Of a stretch of 64,000 nucleotides of DNA, positions 23,555 to 35,906 are shown piece by piece (position 1 is the stretch's first letter; every line of letters starts with the position of its first letter). Made by a program: the position numbers and the translations under genes. The notes under the pieces were generated by a model that was not told the DNA's origin, searched no databases, and worked only from the letters and a program-made list of their open reading frames with translations. Source of the DNA: Sipunculus nudus (taxonomy: Eukaryota > Annelida > Sipuncula > Golfingiida > Sipunculidae); NCBI GenBank assembly GCA_026874595.1, contig CM049316.1:32407339-32471338 (forward strand). The letters run 5' to 3'.

Positions 23555-23890
23555 GATATAACATATATATGTATTGTTAAGCTCGAACATTTTCAACTAT
23601 GCCTCATAATAAAGAAAAAAAATACAATGTTCAAGGTATACCTGAAAAAAAGTATAACGTATATAAGCTCTAACAATTTCAACCCCAACTATCAATAAAG
23701 AAACAATCTAACGTACAGGGTATACCTGAAAAGTATAACGTATATAAGTTTGAACATTTTCAACTCCGACTCCAATAAAGAAACAATACAAGGTTTAAGG
23801 TATACTTAAAGAAAGTATAACGTATATTAGCACGAAAATTTTCAACTCCAACTCCCAATTAATAAAAAAATGCAATTTAACAATGCAAAA
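23555..23890 (+). repeat. 81-bp tandem repeat, four copies
   Basis: Unit starts at about 23571, 23652, 23733 and 23815 (periods 81, 81, 82). The shared skeleton is 'gtataacgtatataag', 'gaacattttcaactcc', 'caataaagaaacaat' and 'aggtataccTgaaa'. No coding capacity. Confidence 0.85.
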
Positions 23891-24039
23891 TCATATGATC
23901 ACGTCTTACCCGACAGAAACCTCAACATCATAAGTTTTGGTTGTTCTGCAGCTGTAAGTTCAGAGGTGGTTAACCAGTCAAATTTGGGCAAACATTTCCG
24001 GTCACATTTGAGTCAGACATAAGTTGGTGTGTTGGCACC

Positions 24040-24235
24040 TCTGGACGCAGGCCCGGTGTCTAAAGGACGTCCAGGCCCTGGGTGTGCAAGTAAACCCAAT
24101 TGCTGAGTCATTACACCGAGGAACCTCGCAAAGACGCACTCGTTTTGTGATTGTTACACGGCTGTTGGGCGCAGCCTTCTCATAGAGCCTACAGAGCGCT
24201 CAACCTTGGGTTTGGCCGACCGTGAAAACGCAACA
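24040..24235 (-). repeat. SINE-like repeat S1, copy 1 (minus orientation)
   Basis: The reverse complement matches 32020-32130 through 'ttcacggtcggcc', 'gagcgctctgtag', 'gaaggctgcgcccaacagcc', 'gtgtaacaatcac' and 'gagtgcgtcttt'. The high GC content for this window and the shared body suggest a SINE family. In this copy the tRNA-like head is unclear. It is old and diverged from the other copy. Confidence 0.6.
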
Positions 24236-25385
24236 ACTCCTCAGTTAAGACATGCAATGAACACACTATCTCCCGGGTTTCGGTCTGACCACAGACTTGA
24301 CAACCACATGGCCATGTTGATGTCTTGTCTTGAAAAAACACATTCTACACAAATTCATAAGTTTACTCTCAGATATACTCGTCTTATTATCGCTAAAGAA
24401 TAACTGCAATTGACCTACAAAAAGGCATTCTGCTTTATAAACCAGAGTAAGGGAGGCTTCCGGCGGTATGATTATCAGTCCCGATATATCTTATTCGACG
24501 ACGAACGTACCGGCTAAAATTAATTTCCCAGAAAAGTCTGGAACATTCGCCGTAATTATAACCTGGGGACTTTTTCATTCGATATTGGAGACCAGGTGAC
24601 TCAGGTTCTCGCAGGCAGTGCGTTTAACTTGAATGTGATATCTAATTATATCAGGGTCCGTCAAAACGTGGATCGTAGTCTCATTGAATTTACCAGACAA
24701 CCGGAGGACGTTCCGTCTCTTGATGTATTTTAGAGCCAATTTGACTGGGTTGCCATGGCAGCTAAATAAAATGCTGCTAAAGTAATATATGCAGATGTCT
24801 TACTTGGATTTTGAATATTTGCGTAAAGAAGACTTGGTTTCAATGTTGTTGCATTTACAAATGCTGCATGCAGGTTTAGTGGTGGTGTTTAATAAACCCC
24901 TCAATCTGTTGGTCTTTTCAGAATACAGTGAATACAACACATGTAAAATCATTTGAATATCATTAACGAAACACATGGCTATTTAGTTTCTCACAAGTTC
25001 ATAGTGGATAATGAAAACATGATCTCTGTTCTCATGTTCTGTCCCATTAAGGTGTAGAATATACATGGATATATCTTTATAGTAATGTACGTTTTGATGA
25101 GTCAGTGGTGCTAATGATTTAAATCACTATATTTATAAGATATTTTGACTTTTCATTTATTATCTACATCTTCCGCCCACCCTATGTGGAAACTGGTTAT
25201 TTAAAAGGATCTAAAACTTATCAGGGCTTAACTGTGGTCCTTTTTTAAAGAGTGGAGTGTATCAAAGTATAAAGGACATGGGGATCAGAAATCTTAAAGC
25301 GAACTATTCATCTAACCTCTTCTGTACAATTTAAGTGATTGACGGTTTATTGTGCCTTTTTTTAGTGGACTCTAAGTAATTTCTA
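24236..25385. other. Unannotated stretch with one X-box-like site
   Basis: Only short frames are present. An RFX-like palindrome lies at 24749-24762. Confidence 0.35.
24749..24762. promoter_or_regulatory. RFX X-box-like palindrome
   Basis: GTTGCCATGGCAGC is one mismatch from the optimal palindromic RFX site. Confidence 0.35.
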
Positions 25386-25765
25386 TTAAAGAATGTAATT
25401 ATAATGCCTTTGTGATGGATGTATGAGCTTGTTTATCAACAAGCTATTAGTAAACATGGTACATGTGCCCTTGTTGATAAACAGAAAAAAAAACATTGAA
25501 AGTGAATTAGGATAATTACAAAGTTGAAAGGTCAATAGTTGCAAAGCGCCACTTGCAAAACTATGGTTAGTTGATTTGCAGCCAAATGTCATTTTACGAG
25601 CCCTACATGTAATAAACACGTGGATATAAAGAAAAACAAACAGCGTGTGTACCTTAGGGTTTCTGGTATATGTTCATGAAAGGTTCAAGGGATTATCTCT
25701 AGAGGATAGACAACATATACAGGATTGGCCCCTTTAAGAAATACAGGGGACATTCACTGGTTTAA
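25386..25765 (-). repeat. Dispersed repeat S4, copy 1
   Basis: Aligns in order with 32180-32590: 'gagcttgtttatcaacaagc' versus 'gaacttgtttatcaacaaca', then 'ttgcaaa.gccact', then 'tcatgaaaggttcaagggat' versus 'ttatgaaagcttaaagggat', then 'gattggcccctttaa'. The minus-strand frames of the two copies even share the residues TN.LLINK..H.S.R.Y. That pattern reflects nucleotide homology of repeats more than a conserved protein. Strand assignment is arbitrary. Confidence 0.5.
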
Positions 25766-25814
25766 TGAACATTAGCTAATTTCAGGATGGCATATTTTAG
25801 CTCATGATGACATC

Positions 25815-25862
25815 ATCCCCCCCCCCCCACCCCCCTTGAAGATAAATTGACACCACTGCATT
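25815..25862. repeat. C-tract followed by TTGACRCCACTG motif, copy 1
   Basis: A C14-A-C7 run is followed by 'gataaattgacaccactg'. The same order (C-rich run, then '(aaa)ttgacgccactg') occurs at about 45276-45306 and 55786-55822. Read from the other strand the end is CAGTGGYGTCAAT, similar to hAT-type terminal repeats, which often begin CAGTGGCG. This may be the end of a DNA transposon. Confidence 0.45.
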
Positions 25863-26405
25863 TTGTGGAACCTACATCCAGTCAGTATGTATTTTAAAGT
25901 GTCTTATTCCGTCACCTTGACATTTGACCTGAAAATCAATTATTTCTTCTTTGATTGGTAATATAAACAATTAAATTTGAATAAGATTTAACAATCCAGT
26001 GTAAAACCAAAATAAGGTTAACTTTCACATGAGTCATTTGCCTTCTGACACCGAATTGGACAGGGATCTTTCTGTAGTGTAAAGTCACATATGTAAAGTC
26101 GAATACTATCAATCAATGCAAAAGCTTTCATGACTTGTTACAACATCTTTTACAAGAGGAAAATAAGATCTCTGGGGAGCTGATTTGGCCGATTTTGTGA
26201 AATTTGGCAAATTGTCCATGTTGACTTGGATCTAAGGGAAAACTAGAAATGTTTCAGATCAAATTCTGGTCACCAGTTTTCGCACTTGTCCTAGAATTAT
26301 GTTGAAAATGTTGATGTAAGAATATGTAGTTCTTCAAGAGTTGTGGTGTTCACAAGAAATCCTATATTTCCGCAGATCTGACCCTGAACACCCAGCTCCC
26401 TACTT
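25863..26405. other. Unannotated stretch
   Basis: Nothing recognised. Confidence 0.35.
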
Positions 26406-26505
26406 TTCAATTTCCTAAGAGATATTGTTTGAAATCAATTGTGTCATAATATATTCTTTTCAATCTTCTATGAGATATTGTTTGAAACCATTTTTGTATC
26501 AAATT
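26406..26505 (+). repeat. 52-bp tandem duplication, two copies
   Basis: 'gagatattgtttgaaa' occurs at 26419 and 26471. It is preceded both times by 'ttttcaat.t.ct' and followed by 'c.attttgt'/'caattgtgt'. Confidence 0.75.
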
Positions 26506-27686
26506 TTAGGAAATACATGCAATACCTTAAACACGTAGAAGTGTTTTATTGTGATCAAACGTATATGTTTTCGCCAAGTAAAATATTAAATTCTTTTGGA
26601 TGCACACAACATAAAATCATAAAATATTCCAGTCAATCGCTCCACAAATATCGGTCCAATTCTGTTCAAACGTTGCATGCTGATAGTCTTGAGGGTATGT
26701 GACACGAGTTATTTTTTACGATGCAGTAGAAAATAGTTGAACAGTGAAAGGACACTTTCCTATAGTTTGCATAAAAAAGGTCACCGTCGCCTAATTAAGG
26801 GCCATGAAGAATTCTCACGGACCATCCTGGTTTTTAAGTTTTGGTTTCCTAGATCTAACGGTTACAATCTGTACTATGTTTAGATCGTCAGCCATTTAAT
26901 GAACCAGAAACGCGACGAACAACGGCCTATCGTTATAATTCAAATGACTTTTAGCATGCTGAGATAAACAATGAATCATTATAGTGGAAGCCCTTTCTCA
27001 TGATCACGAAGGAACCATTGCAGAGTGACCGCGCTTAATGACGTCATTCGTAATCTTTTATTTTCAGATATTTATGGTGTAAACATCCAATAAGCGTCAG
27101 TTTATCACTGTTCTCGATGTCATTGACCACTAACCCATGGGAAAAAAAAATTGTTTATCAAAATACTCGTTAAATTAATTGTCTTTACGAAGTTTTTCTT
27201 CAAATAATCGCCGGAGTAATTGGTTTATAAACAGCAATCTGTTTTCGTGTTGAATTTGAAAAAAAAAATTAAGACTCCTTTGTTCGACTGGCAACTCTGA
27301 CTACTCTGGCGAAAGGGCATCTTAAAATGCCATCAAATGGAAAACGGCGCAGAAAATAGTAAAATATAAAGATGAGTTCACAAGTTAAATCAATCAGTGA
27401 AGCTGAAGCATACTATACTTTCTATATCTTACTTGATTTCCCATTGGCACCGCTTTTTGTCACAGCCGTCAGGCTTTACAATGGGTTTTAGCACATCGCG
27501 CTTGATGTTAGATTGGTTACCAGGAAAACTAATTAACCTCGAATTGTTTCATCTGAACTTTGACGCAAATATTTACCATTCCATCCACTTTCATCGATGT
27601 TCCTACTAAACGCCCCCTTCAACTGTTTACTTAAATTACTTCTGTGAAAGATAAACTGTCTAATGATTGGTGGCAGTAAAAAGGCT
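26506..27686. other. Unannotated stretch
   Basis: An 87-codon frame begins in the 52-bp duplication (26439-26702) and is unrecognised. A CRE palindrome TGACGTCA lies at 27039-27046. Confidence 0.35.
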
Positions 27687-27700
27687 GTTGCCATGACAAC
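27687..27700. promoter_or_regulatory. RFX X-box-like site
   Basis: GTTGCCATGACAAC fits the X-box consensus with one change from the full palindrome. Confidence 0.4.
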
Positions 27701-27779
27701 ATATGCATGAAACATGACACGGACATATAAAATCCATAATTAGTCTCGAAGTCAGGAGAGGGTTCAGACGGAAATGCTC

Positions 27780-28820
27780 AACCCATCGCCTAGAGAATTC
27801 CCATTTGTATCAAATGCTAGATACATGTATCTGGTAAATTGTCCAGGTGGATGCAGGTGCAGAATTTTGGTAATAATTTTTATGAAAGCGTGTTTTTTAT
27901 CACCACTCTTGCAATGCAAATCTGCAAATTTGAGACCCCAAGATATGGGTAGGGGTGTATAAATTTCCTTATGTTTTAATATGATGCAAAAAGAAGTTCC
28001 CCTCATATGAAAGCGTAAGAATTAATCTCATATCATGTTGATGAAGTTTTGTGAAAGATCAAGGCCACATGGGTCAACTAGTATGTGGTATTAAATTTTC
28101 ATTTTTAAATATCTTTCTTTACTACTTATGGAGTAAAATTTCTCATCCGAAATATCCATTTTAGATTCTTATACAAATTGCTGCTATCAGGTGTCAGCTA
28201 AATGTATTTGTTTAGCATTGTCAAAAGGGATGCAAGAGGAGAATGTGGTGTATTTTCGTATCAGCAATTTTATATACAATACGACGATCATCTTCAAACT
28301 ATCAAGCCAGTGCAAACAACACCCTGTTAACATGCCATCTAAACAGGAACAATATGCACCAGACACGGGACACGTTTGCATGGCATTATGTGATTGGCCA
28401 GATTCTCGACGCCCTACCATCAATAGGTCTCATAAAAAAGCATACCCGCTCCAACAACCGCGTTGAACAAGTGTAAGCAATTCATTTAATTGGTGCAAAT
28501 GCTTTATCCATGCAGTATTTATGAAATAGACGTCAGAAAGGTTCGCTGAATCAAGGTCCATGAAAGTGTAGCCACCATGGGCTTGATTTTATGGAGATAA
28601 CTTCTCGAGATCTGGATCTGAAGATAGGGATAGGAATTCAGGAAATCTCCGTCACATCAGGCAAAAACCCTTCCATATTAATCAAAGCGCTCAGGTTTGG
28701 TGAGGCTTGTGAAAGGCAAAGTCAAGGGGGTCATAAAGTACGTGGTATTACATTAAAAAAAATAATAAATTGTCCCTGTACAACTATTCTTGAGTTGACA
28801 ATTTTATCCTAGTGGTCCGC
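27780..28820 (+). repeat. Possible dispersed repeat fragments (two related blocks)
   Basis: Around 28050-28110, 'gtgaaagatcaaggccacat' followed by 'gggtca', then 'gtatgtggtattaaatttt', resembles 28709-28760 'gtgaaaggcaaagtcaaggg' followed by 'ggtcataaagtacgtggtat'. Both blocks are related in style to the AAGGTCA-rich repeat at 340-850. Boundaries cannot be set by eye. The overlapping short frames on both strands (for example 28191-28466) are unrecognised. Confidence 0.35.
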
Positions 28821-29089
28821 TTAGGTTTCTTGTTCAAATAAATGGTATAATAGGTAAGCTCGCTACCCCTCCCGGTGTGTCATCAGGAGGATGTTTGTGA
28901 TACATTTTAAAAGGAAAGCACATCTTGTCTGGAATACAGCAAACGATCCCTCAAATAAAGCAAAATAATTTTTATTATAGTTGTGAAAACATTTAGTTCG
29001 ATAACTGTTTTTGTTCCATGAAAATTTTCATGCTGAGTGTGCATTTAAGATTCTCAAACGATGCTTATCTGTTCTCTTAAATGGATTTG
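28821..29089. other. Unannotated stretch
   Basis: Nothing recognised. Confidence 0.35.
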
Positions 29090-29476
29090 AAACCAATTTG
29101 TTGGATAAAACATATTCAATTTAACGTTTTCTATGCATAATCACAATCTGGCAATCAAATCACAATGAATTAAACATTTAAGAAGACGAGTAATCAAATA
29201 TACAATGCATTTGTCAAGGGTTCCTTATACAGTCAGTAAAAAATGTTCAAGTGCGCAAATTGCTTTGTGACATACAATCTAAATCTAGGTCATGAGACAT
29301 GTATTTTAAACAACGTAAAGTTAGTAGGACTCGACTTATGTATATATACATTCTTTTATCAAATGTAAAGAATTATACTCAATTTAACGTCTTGTTTTCT
29401 TTTCAGAATACCTTATACATGTCAGTAAAAAATCAAGTCTGCAGATTGCTTTGTTACATACGTAAATCGACTTGAG

Positions 29477-29534
<58 letters not shown>

Positions 29535-29610
29535 CCAATGTATAGCAATAATACTCAATTAAACGTTTTCTTTTCAAAATAAACATTCTGTAAACAAGAT
29601 AAAAAATGAA
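29090..29610 (+). repeat. Degenerate tandem repeat (about 176 bp) containing a (TA)n expansion
   Basis: 'tactcaatttaacgt' at 29376 recurs at 29552 (period 176), with an older relative near 29113. 'ccttatacagtcagtaaaaa' (around 29222) recurs as 'ccttatacatgtcagtaaaa' (around 29410), followed by 'attgctttgt.acata'. A pure (TA)n tract (29480-29531) has expanded in the position where the first copy has only 'tatgtatatataca'. Confidence 0.7.
29480..29531. repeat. (TA)n microsatellite, 52 bp
   Basis: Pure TA dinucleotides inside the second unit of the 176-bp tandem repeat. Confidence 0.97.
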
Positions 29611-31939
29611 ATACTGGAATTCTGCATTTTAAGGAGTGCACGCCTCCACCTTGTATGAGGTCCCTAAGGTGGGATGCTCCGAAAACCGCGTTTGCAGTCA
29701 TTTATATTGCCCATATTCTCAGGTTCACATATTCTCATGCATAGGTGACTCTACATTCGTGAATATATGACGATCCTGTATCCGGAACATATACCGGATC
29801 CACACCAATGTCTAATAAATGCTTCACAGGTCCAATCCCGAAACATTTCATGAGATTCTGTTCATGATTGAGTGAGTTATGTTGTGAAGAAAAACACTCA
29901 CAAAAGGGGCTAAACGCATACTCTCCTGGGGGAGGTACAAGATCTGCCACCTTCTTCACTAAACCAGAAACAAGTAATCGGCCCTTGATACCAATACTTT
30001 TTTTGGAATCTTTAATGGGTAGCCTGTATAACGCTTTTTTTCACCTGATTCCAAGATTAAGTATAATAATTAAGATAAACACACAGAGACAGATTACGTA
30101 TTTAAAAAAATCCCGTAAATTAATGAAGTTTGCAATCATACTAATATTGCAATTACAGTAAATAAATGATTCCACGTTTACAAGGTTTTTTTTTTAATAA
30201 AACCCTCCTGTGTCAACCTGTGACGAGGTGAAATAGATTATCATAAATTATAAATTATCATAAACATAAATTATCCTAACTCTAATTCAACACGTAGTGT
30301 CACCTCTAAGAGATATCTAAATTTTAAATAACGGTGAAAATAAAAAAATATAGATATTTGTTTTTTATTATTATTCAATTTTGTCTTGTCATACTATGCA
30401 ATATAAAGAGCCGGAAATTGAAAAACTTCATTTCTTTCTAATTAATCAACTGAACAAATATATATATGAGATTCTGACAAACAGAATGTGATAGTCTTAT
30501 TTGATTAATCGTTCGATTACGTTTCGTTAATGTATGCAAAAATGAAAAATTATCATGTTGAAGACCAAACGTGGGTTAACATTTGCCTGCTTTATCATAC
30601 ATGCAAGTTATTTAAATATATTAACGCGGTGAACCACATACAACGTAATTATATATAACAAAGAAAATATGCCGACAGGACGTCAGACGCCTACACGAGG
30701 TAGTTTTCTGGGTAATTTGCAATGTTAATCAATCTCTGACGAAAACTTTGCATTATGCCACGTGACATGGCTAAATTGATTGAACCTAATCACTGCCCAC
30801 CCTGATTGCGAGAAAATCTGTCGTGTCAATTATACCTGCAGTCCTGCAGCTGTGCATTTCCGGTGTTAAAGATAAACCAGGTTTTATAGACGGCACGTAC
30901 TGCCTGTCATTGAATTGTATATTCATACATTTGGAGAAATGTTTCGAAAAATATATTTCGAAAAATTGCAGATATTTTATCATTTTAATTAAATATCTCC
31001 ACTTACAATAGAATTTAGTGACATTAAATGACACTCAATAGAGTATAGAATGGGCAGTCCAAACACTACAATAAAGTAGTCTTTATTATGAATTAACTTA
31101 AAGAGACCTATTCACCTACCAGGCATGTTAAATATACATGAAATATAGTGTTTTCTCTTTAAAATAATATGTTATCTGCTAATATTTCGTTTCAAATCCA
31201 TTTGCTTATTCCTTTAGACAAGAGGAAATATGCTTGCACTGTGGGGCTAAACTTATACATAGCACGGGCCGTAACTCGCAATTTAAAAATTCAAAGAAAA
31301 TCATCACAGTTATATAGTATTATATATGTTTTCATTATATGATTATCTGATTATAGTGTAATAAAAGAGCGATTTTTGATCCCCTAGGAAGCGTTGGACT
31401 GGAAAGCGGGCCCAGATTAACTTCAGCATCTTATCATGAATACCGAAAATTACTGAAATGTTCAAAATACCAAGAAATTATAACTTTGTTAAGTAATGTA
31501 AGGCATTACAAATATTCGTATCAATTTATTTTATTCTTCTTATATCCCGAAATTCTTACGAATGGTACTTTTATTCCTTTATATAAGATGGCAGAGCCTC
31601 TATATTAAAGGCCTTGGGCTGCAGCCTACTGAATCCATATTTACATCCTTCATTGTAAATTATGCTAAAGGCGGATTATCAGGGGACTTTTAAAAAGGTT
31701 GACATAAGCGCTCTCATAAAAGCCGAATACATCAAGTGACTTTCCTGTCAGAACTGTACATGACGCGTTTGCCTTTTTAATACATTTGGTGTGTGGTATA
31801 TTTGTCCGACGTCGTTTGCGGAAACGAATAATCCGAAGATCCAAAACGAAAAGCAATAAGGTAGAGTTATAATGCAGCTGTCAGTGAGGATCCAAAACTA
31901 ATGCAAATTTATGCAAAAAGTTCATAACTATACGTTATC
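29611..31939. other. Unannotated AT-rich stretch
   Basis: Only short unrecognised frames (74, 97, 82 and 63 codons). No repeat structure was detected by eye. Confidence 0.35.
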
Positions 31940-32160
31940 TGATTCCTTTGCTCTGAGATAAAGCACTAAAGGAGGTCCTGGAGGTCGTGAGTTCAAATGT
32001 CAGCCGAGAAGTTGTATGACTTTCACGGTCAGCCCCAACCCAGAGTAAGCGCTCTAAAGACTTAATGGGAAGGCTTTACCCAACAGCCGTGTATCACTCA
32101 CAAGCGAGTGCGCCTTTGAGATGTAAAATAATTTATGTGGTTTCTATCTTCGTCTGTGTA
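31940..32160 (+). repeat. SINE-like repeat S1, copy 2, with tRNA-like promoter boxes
   Basis: The 5' part reads 'gctctgagataaagcactaa', then 'ggtcgtgagttcaaatgtca'. The latter resembles a box B (GGTTCRANNCC type). The body (32020-32130) matches the S1 copy at 24040-24235 in reverse: 'ttcacggtcagcc', 'agcgctctaaag', 'acccaacagccgtgta' and 'gagtgcgccttt'. I read it as an old tRNA-derived SINE. Whether the following S4 segment and the (ATT)n near 32644 belong to the same insertion is unclear. Confidence 0.6.
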
Positions 32161-32179
32161 TATATTAATGATCTAAGGG

Positions 32180-32600
32180 TAATTTAGGTTGTGAAAAGTT
32201 CTTATAAGGTCTTCGTGAAAGATGTTTGAACTTGTTTATCAACAACATGTTTGTAAAAAAAAGCAATGTTGACAACCGGGAAAAATCATGTAACCTTAGG
32301 TGGTAGGCTGCATATATACGGAGGCAGAAAGGCCACTTTTTGCAAAAGCCATTTATTAAGCTCTTGCTTATCCGACTTGCTTCCAGATGCCTTTTTTTTA
32401 ATTTGTTTTGATTATTTTTGCAACCCCACAATTATAAAAAGACGTTGATACTTACAAAGCAAGCAGTCTGTGTGCGGTGATATCCTCGTTAGCTGTCCTA
32501 TTTTTATGAAAGCTTAAAGGGATTACCTTTAATTTACAAAGGGTAGAGAGGTGATTGGGCCCCTTAAATATCTTATGTATAATCTCAAGTTCGCAGTTGA
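32180..32600 (-). repeat. Dispersed repeat S4, copy 2
   Basis: Homologous by eye to 25386-25765 (see that entry for shared landmarks). It is followed at 32600-32643 by 'gcgctatatcaataaagata' and then (ATT)n, which is typical of a SINE 3' end with a tandem triplet tail. Confidence 0.5.
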
Positions 32601-32643
32601 CCTCATGTTATAAAGGAATCTTGCGCTATATCAATAAAGATAT

Positions 32644-32690
32644 AATTATTATTATTATTTTTATCATTATTATTATTATTACAATTATTT
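32644..32690 (+). repeat. (ATT)n microsatellite / probable SINE tail
   Basis: Imperfect att triplets directly after 'caataaagata'. Confidence 0.75.
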
Positions 32691-33458
32691 TTCACAGGGG
32701 AAAAAAAGTCTTCACCCAGAAAAAATAAATACTGTGAAAAAAGTATCCAATGGCAACGTTGCTTTTATTTCAATGCATCACAGTCAATCCCAATGGATGT
32801 GTCATTCTCATGAAATTTTGTCATTTATGTCTTGCTTAATGGTTAAGGTTTCAAAGTTGAGGTCGTTTGCTGCCCTAAATGCCTGTAACAATTCATCTTT
32901 GCTAATTTGATGGAATTAAGTATTGAATATCTTTTAAGTATATTCTGCGTATGTTCTTCACATTGTGGGGAAAAGTTTACTATATCACATTAATGATAAC
33001 AATTAAATATTGTTTAATTTGATTAGATTACTGGCGTACCCTCGTTTTATTAGACAATGCCGATCCAAGGTTTTCACTCTTTTTCCTTTCATTGTCGTAT
33101 TGATTTTTTTTAATTATGATCACGTGACTTCATGTAATAACTAAATATATTATGATGCGCTTGATGGAAAACCGTTGTACCTGAGCTAACAAAGAAATCA
33201 GGTCAATATCCTCCGTTCTCTCCCCCCCCCCCCCATTTTTGCAGATGGGTTTTCTGTTATTTTTCTAATTACATTCTTGTCATAGAGAACGTCCGGAAAT
33301 GAAATGTCTATTATATCAAATTAAGGGTAAGTAAGAATGGCTAATTTTCAGTAAGCATATGTTATTAAAAGGGTCAATAAAAAGAAAAAAAAAATCCCAT
33401 TTTTTTTCCTAACAATACAAGTAACAGTTAAGCGTTGTTTTAAGACGTACCGCACACT

Positions 33459-33460
<2 letters not shown>
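32691..33460. other. Unannotated stretch
   Basis: Holds a C13 run at 33222-33234 and short A/T runs. No gene signal. Confidence 0.35.
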
Positions 33461-33498
<38 letters not shown>

Positions 33499-33500
33499 GA
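33461..33500 (+). repeat. (GA)n microsatellite
   Basis: About 19 ga/ag dinucleotides with one 'ata' interruption. Minus-strand SLSLSL frames are artefacts. Confidence 0.95.
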
Positions 33501-33572
33501 TTCAGGAAAAATTAGAACAACATATATTCGACACAAAAATATAATTTAAACAGTATTAGCACTTGTTGAAGT

Positions 33573-33586
33573 ATTTCCATGGCAAC
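33573..33586. promoter_or_regulatory. Weak RFX X-box-like site
   Basis: ATTTCCATGGCAAC keeps a full right half-site and a partial left half-site. Confidence 0.2.
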
Positions 33587-34859
33587 CGATGAATTTAAAC
33601 ACGTTATGTCTGAGACATCAGCTGCTTAATTAATTACTTTAATTTCCCATTAATAACCCTTCTTCGTATAGAATTCCTTTCGTTCCCTGGATCTGTCTCA
33701 TACCTTGTCACATATCTGACCGATTATTCTCATTGTCTTGAAAAATAAATATATTTATTTCATGCAACGTGTGTTAGTAACCGGAGCGCCTACCGAAGGT
33801 AATTAACCTAAAATAATGTAAAAAGCTGAATCTTGTGTCCGTTCATTCGATTTTCCCGCAGACGAAGTGATCAGGGCAAAATTGAGCAAATTATCACGAC
33901 AGCTGAATTAAATTTGGAAATCCAGATTAATTTAGAGCTATAATATGTAATCTATTTTTTCCTTTGTTCATATTTATGATGGCCTTCAAAGATAATAACG
34001 TTTTATTTTTAGGCACACAGATACATGAAACGGAAATTATGACTCATGATCAGTCTCGGCTTCCTCTTGGGGACTTTCATAAACATCATATTTGCCCATG
34101 ACTTGTCCCTGGCAATATATGTTATAAGTGGGAAGAACAGTAACACCAGAACCAAAAAATATACTTTAATATCATTAGTTCGGAAGTGTCTCATGTTTAC
34201 CTTACACTTAACCCGGAGTTCAAAACTTATAGTTAAGAGAGATGGTTCATAGTTTTTCCTTTAATTCTGTAGAGGGATTGGCAGCGTGCCCCATGAGCCC
34301 ATGGGTAAAACGCTGTAACCACTGGGTTATGTCCTACCCCGTTGATGGATTTTGTTGATGATATCACAGTGGCTTACCTTTCTACATCCAGATATAGAAA
34401 GAAGCTCCTTTGAGACCACATATGGATTTATTCTTTAAGATTAGTTTGAAGCAGTTATTGATGTAATACGTCAAGGTTTTAGTTTATGAGGCATAAGAAA
34501 ATTTCAATGAATATCACTAGGAACATAATAATGCCTGTCCTAACCAATATGCATTGAAGCCCTTTCAATCGGCAAATATTTGGGTAAAATAAAAAAAATA
34601 CATGTTTATTGTAACTTTATATCTTGAAAAGTATCATATATAGAGTGAACAATCTTGGTGCTAATTGAATTGGGGAAAAAATACTACAAAATAGAATCCG
34701 CCACAGCCTGTGCTGCATACATTATATTTAATGTTCTTACAGACTGAAAGATAAAGCTGCCTCTGTACTAGTCTTTTGTAAACCAATGATTTTTCTTTGT
34801 ATGTTTCTGACTGAATAATTCAATCTGGAGAAAAATAACAGTGTTTGATGTGTATGAGA
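33587..34859. other. Unannotated stretch with one tRNA-like fragment
   Basis: On the minus strand, 34262-34325 reads 'acccagtggttacagcgttt' and then 'acccatgggctcatggggca'. It resembles the D-arm and anticodon-arm part of a tRNA-derived SINE head, but no convincing box B was found beside it. Otherwise nothing recognised. Confidence 0.25.
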
Positions 34860-34883
34860 TAGAAACCGACAGACAGACAGAAT

Positions 34884-34938
<55 letters not shown>

Positions 34939-35085
34939 GGGGGGGGGGGGAGAAACAGAATATAAGCGCTCGTTTTATGGAGGAGTGAGAGAAAGAGAGG
35001 GAGAGACAGACCGAGAGAGACAATGAGACAGAGACAGACAGGGACGGAGACAGAGACAGAGAGAGACAGAGGGAGACACACACAG

Positions 35086-35136
<51 letters not shown>

Positions 35137-35302
35137 AAACTAAAGAGTTTGAGAACTAAAAACAAAATAGAGAGACAGAGAGAAAGACTGAGACAAAGAG
35201 AGAGAGGCACACACGCAGAAAGAGAGAGGCAGAGACAGGGAGAGAGAGACAGGGACAGGGACAGAGAGAAAAAGAGACATTGAGGGACATACACAGACGG
35301 AA

Positions 35303-35383
<81 letters not shown>

Positions 35384-35850
35384 AAGAGAGAGTAAGAAAT
35401 AGAACAAAAGAGATTGAGAACTAAGGAGAAAAAAAGACAGAGAGAGAGGGACAGAGTGAAATACAGAGACACAGAGAGAGAGAGAGAGAGAGAGAGACAA
35501 AAAGAGTGAGGCAGAGACAGGGAGAGGGGGGCAGAGACGGAGGGAAACAGAGACAGTAAGAGAGACACACAGACAGAAAGACAGACACAGGGAGAGAGAG
35601 ACAGAGACACAGAGAAACAGAGATAGTGTAGGACACACACAGACGGAAGACAGACAGAGGCAGGGAGAGAGAGAGAGAGAACTCAAGACAAAAAAAAAGA
35701 CGGGGACAGAGAGAGAGAGGGACAGGGAGAAAGACAGAGGTAGATAGAGACACACACACAATGTATGAGAATGACAGGGGCAGGGAGACAGGGAGAGAGA
35801 GACAGAAACAGAGACAGAGGAAGAAACAAAAGTAAAAGATTGAAAACTAA

Positions 35851-35906
<56 letters not shown>

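Noticed and set aside
25101-25862. Complete hAT-like element with CAGTGGTG at 25101 and CACCACTG at 25855-25862
   Set aside because: Only 8 bp of inverted terminal match and flanking octamers (tgatgagt and cattttgt) that do not match. The left end may be coincidence.
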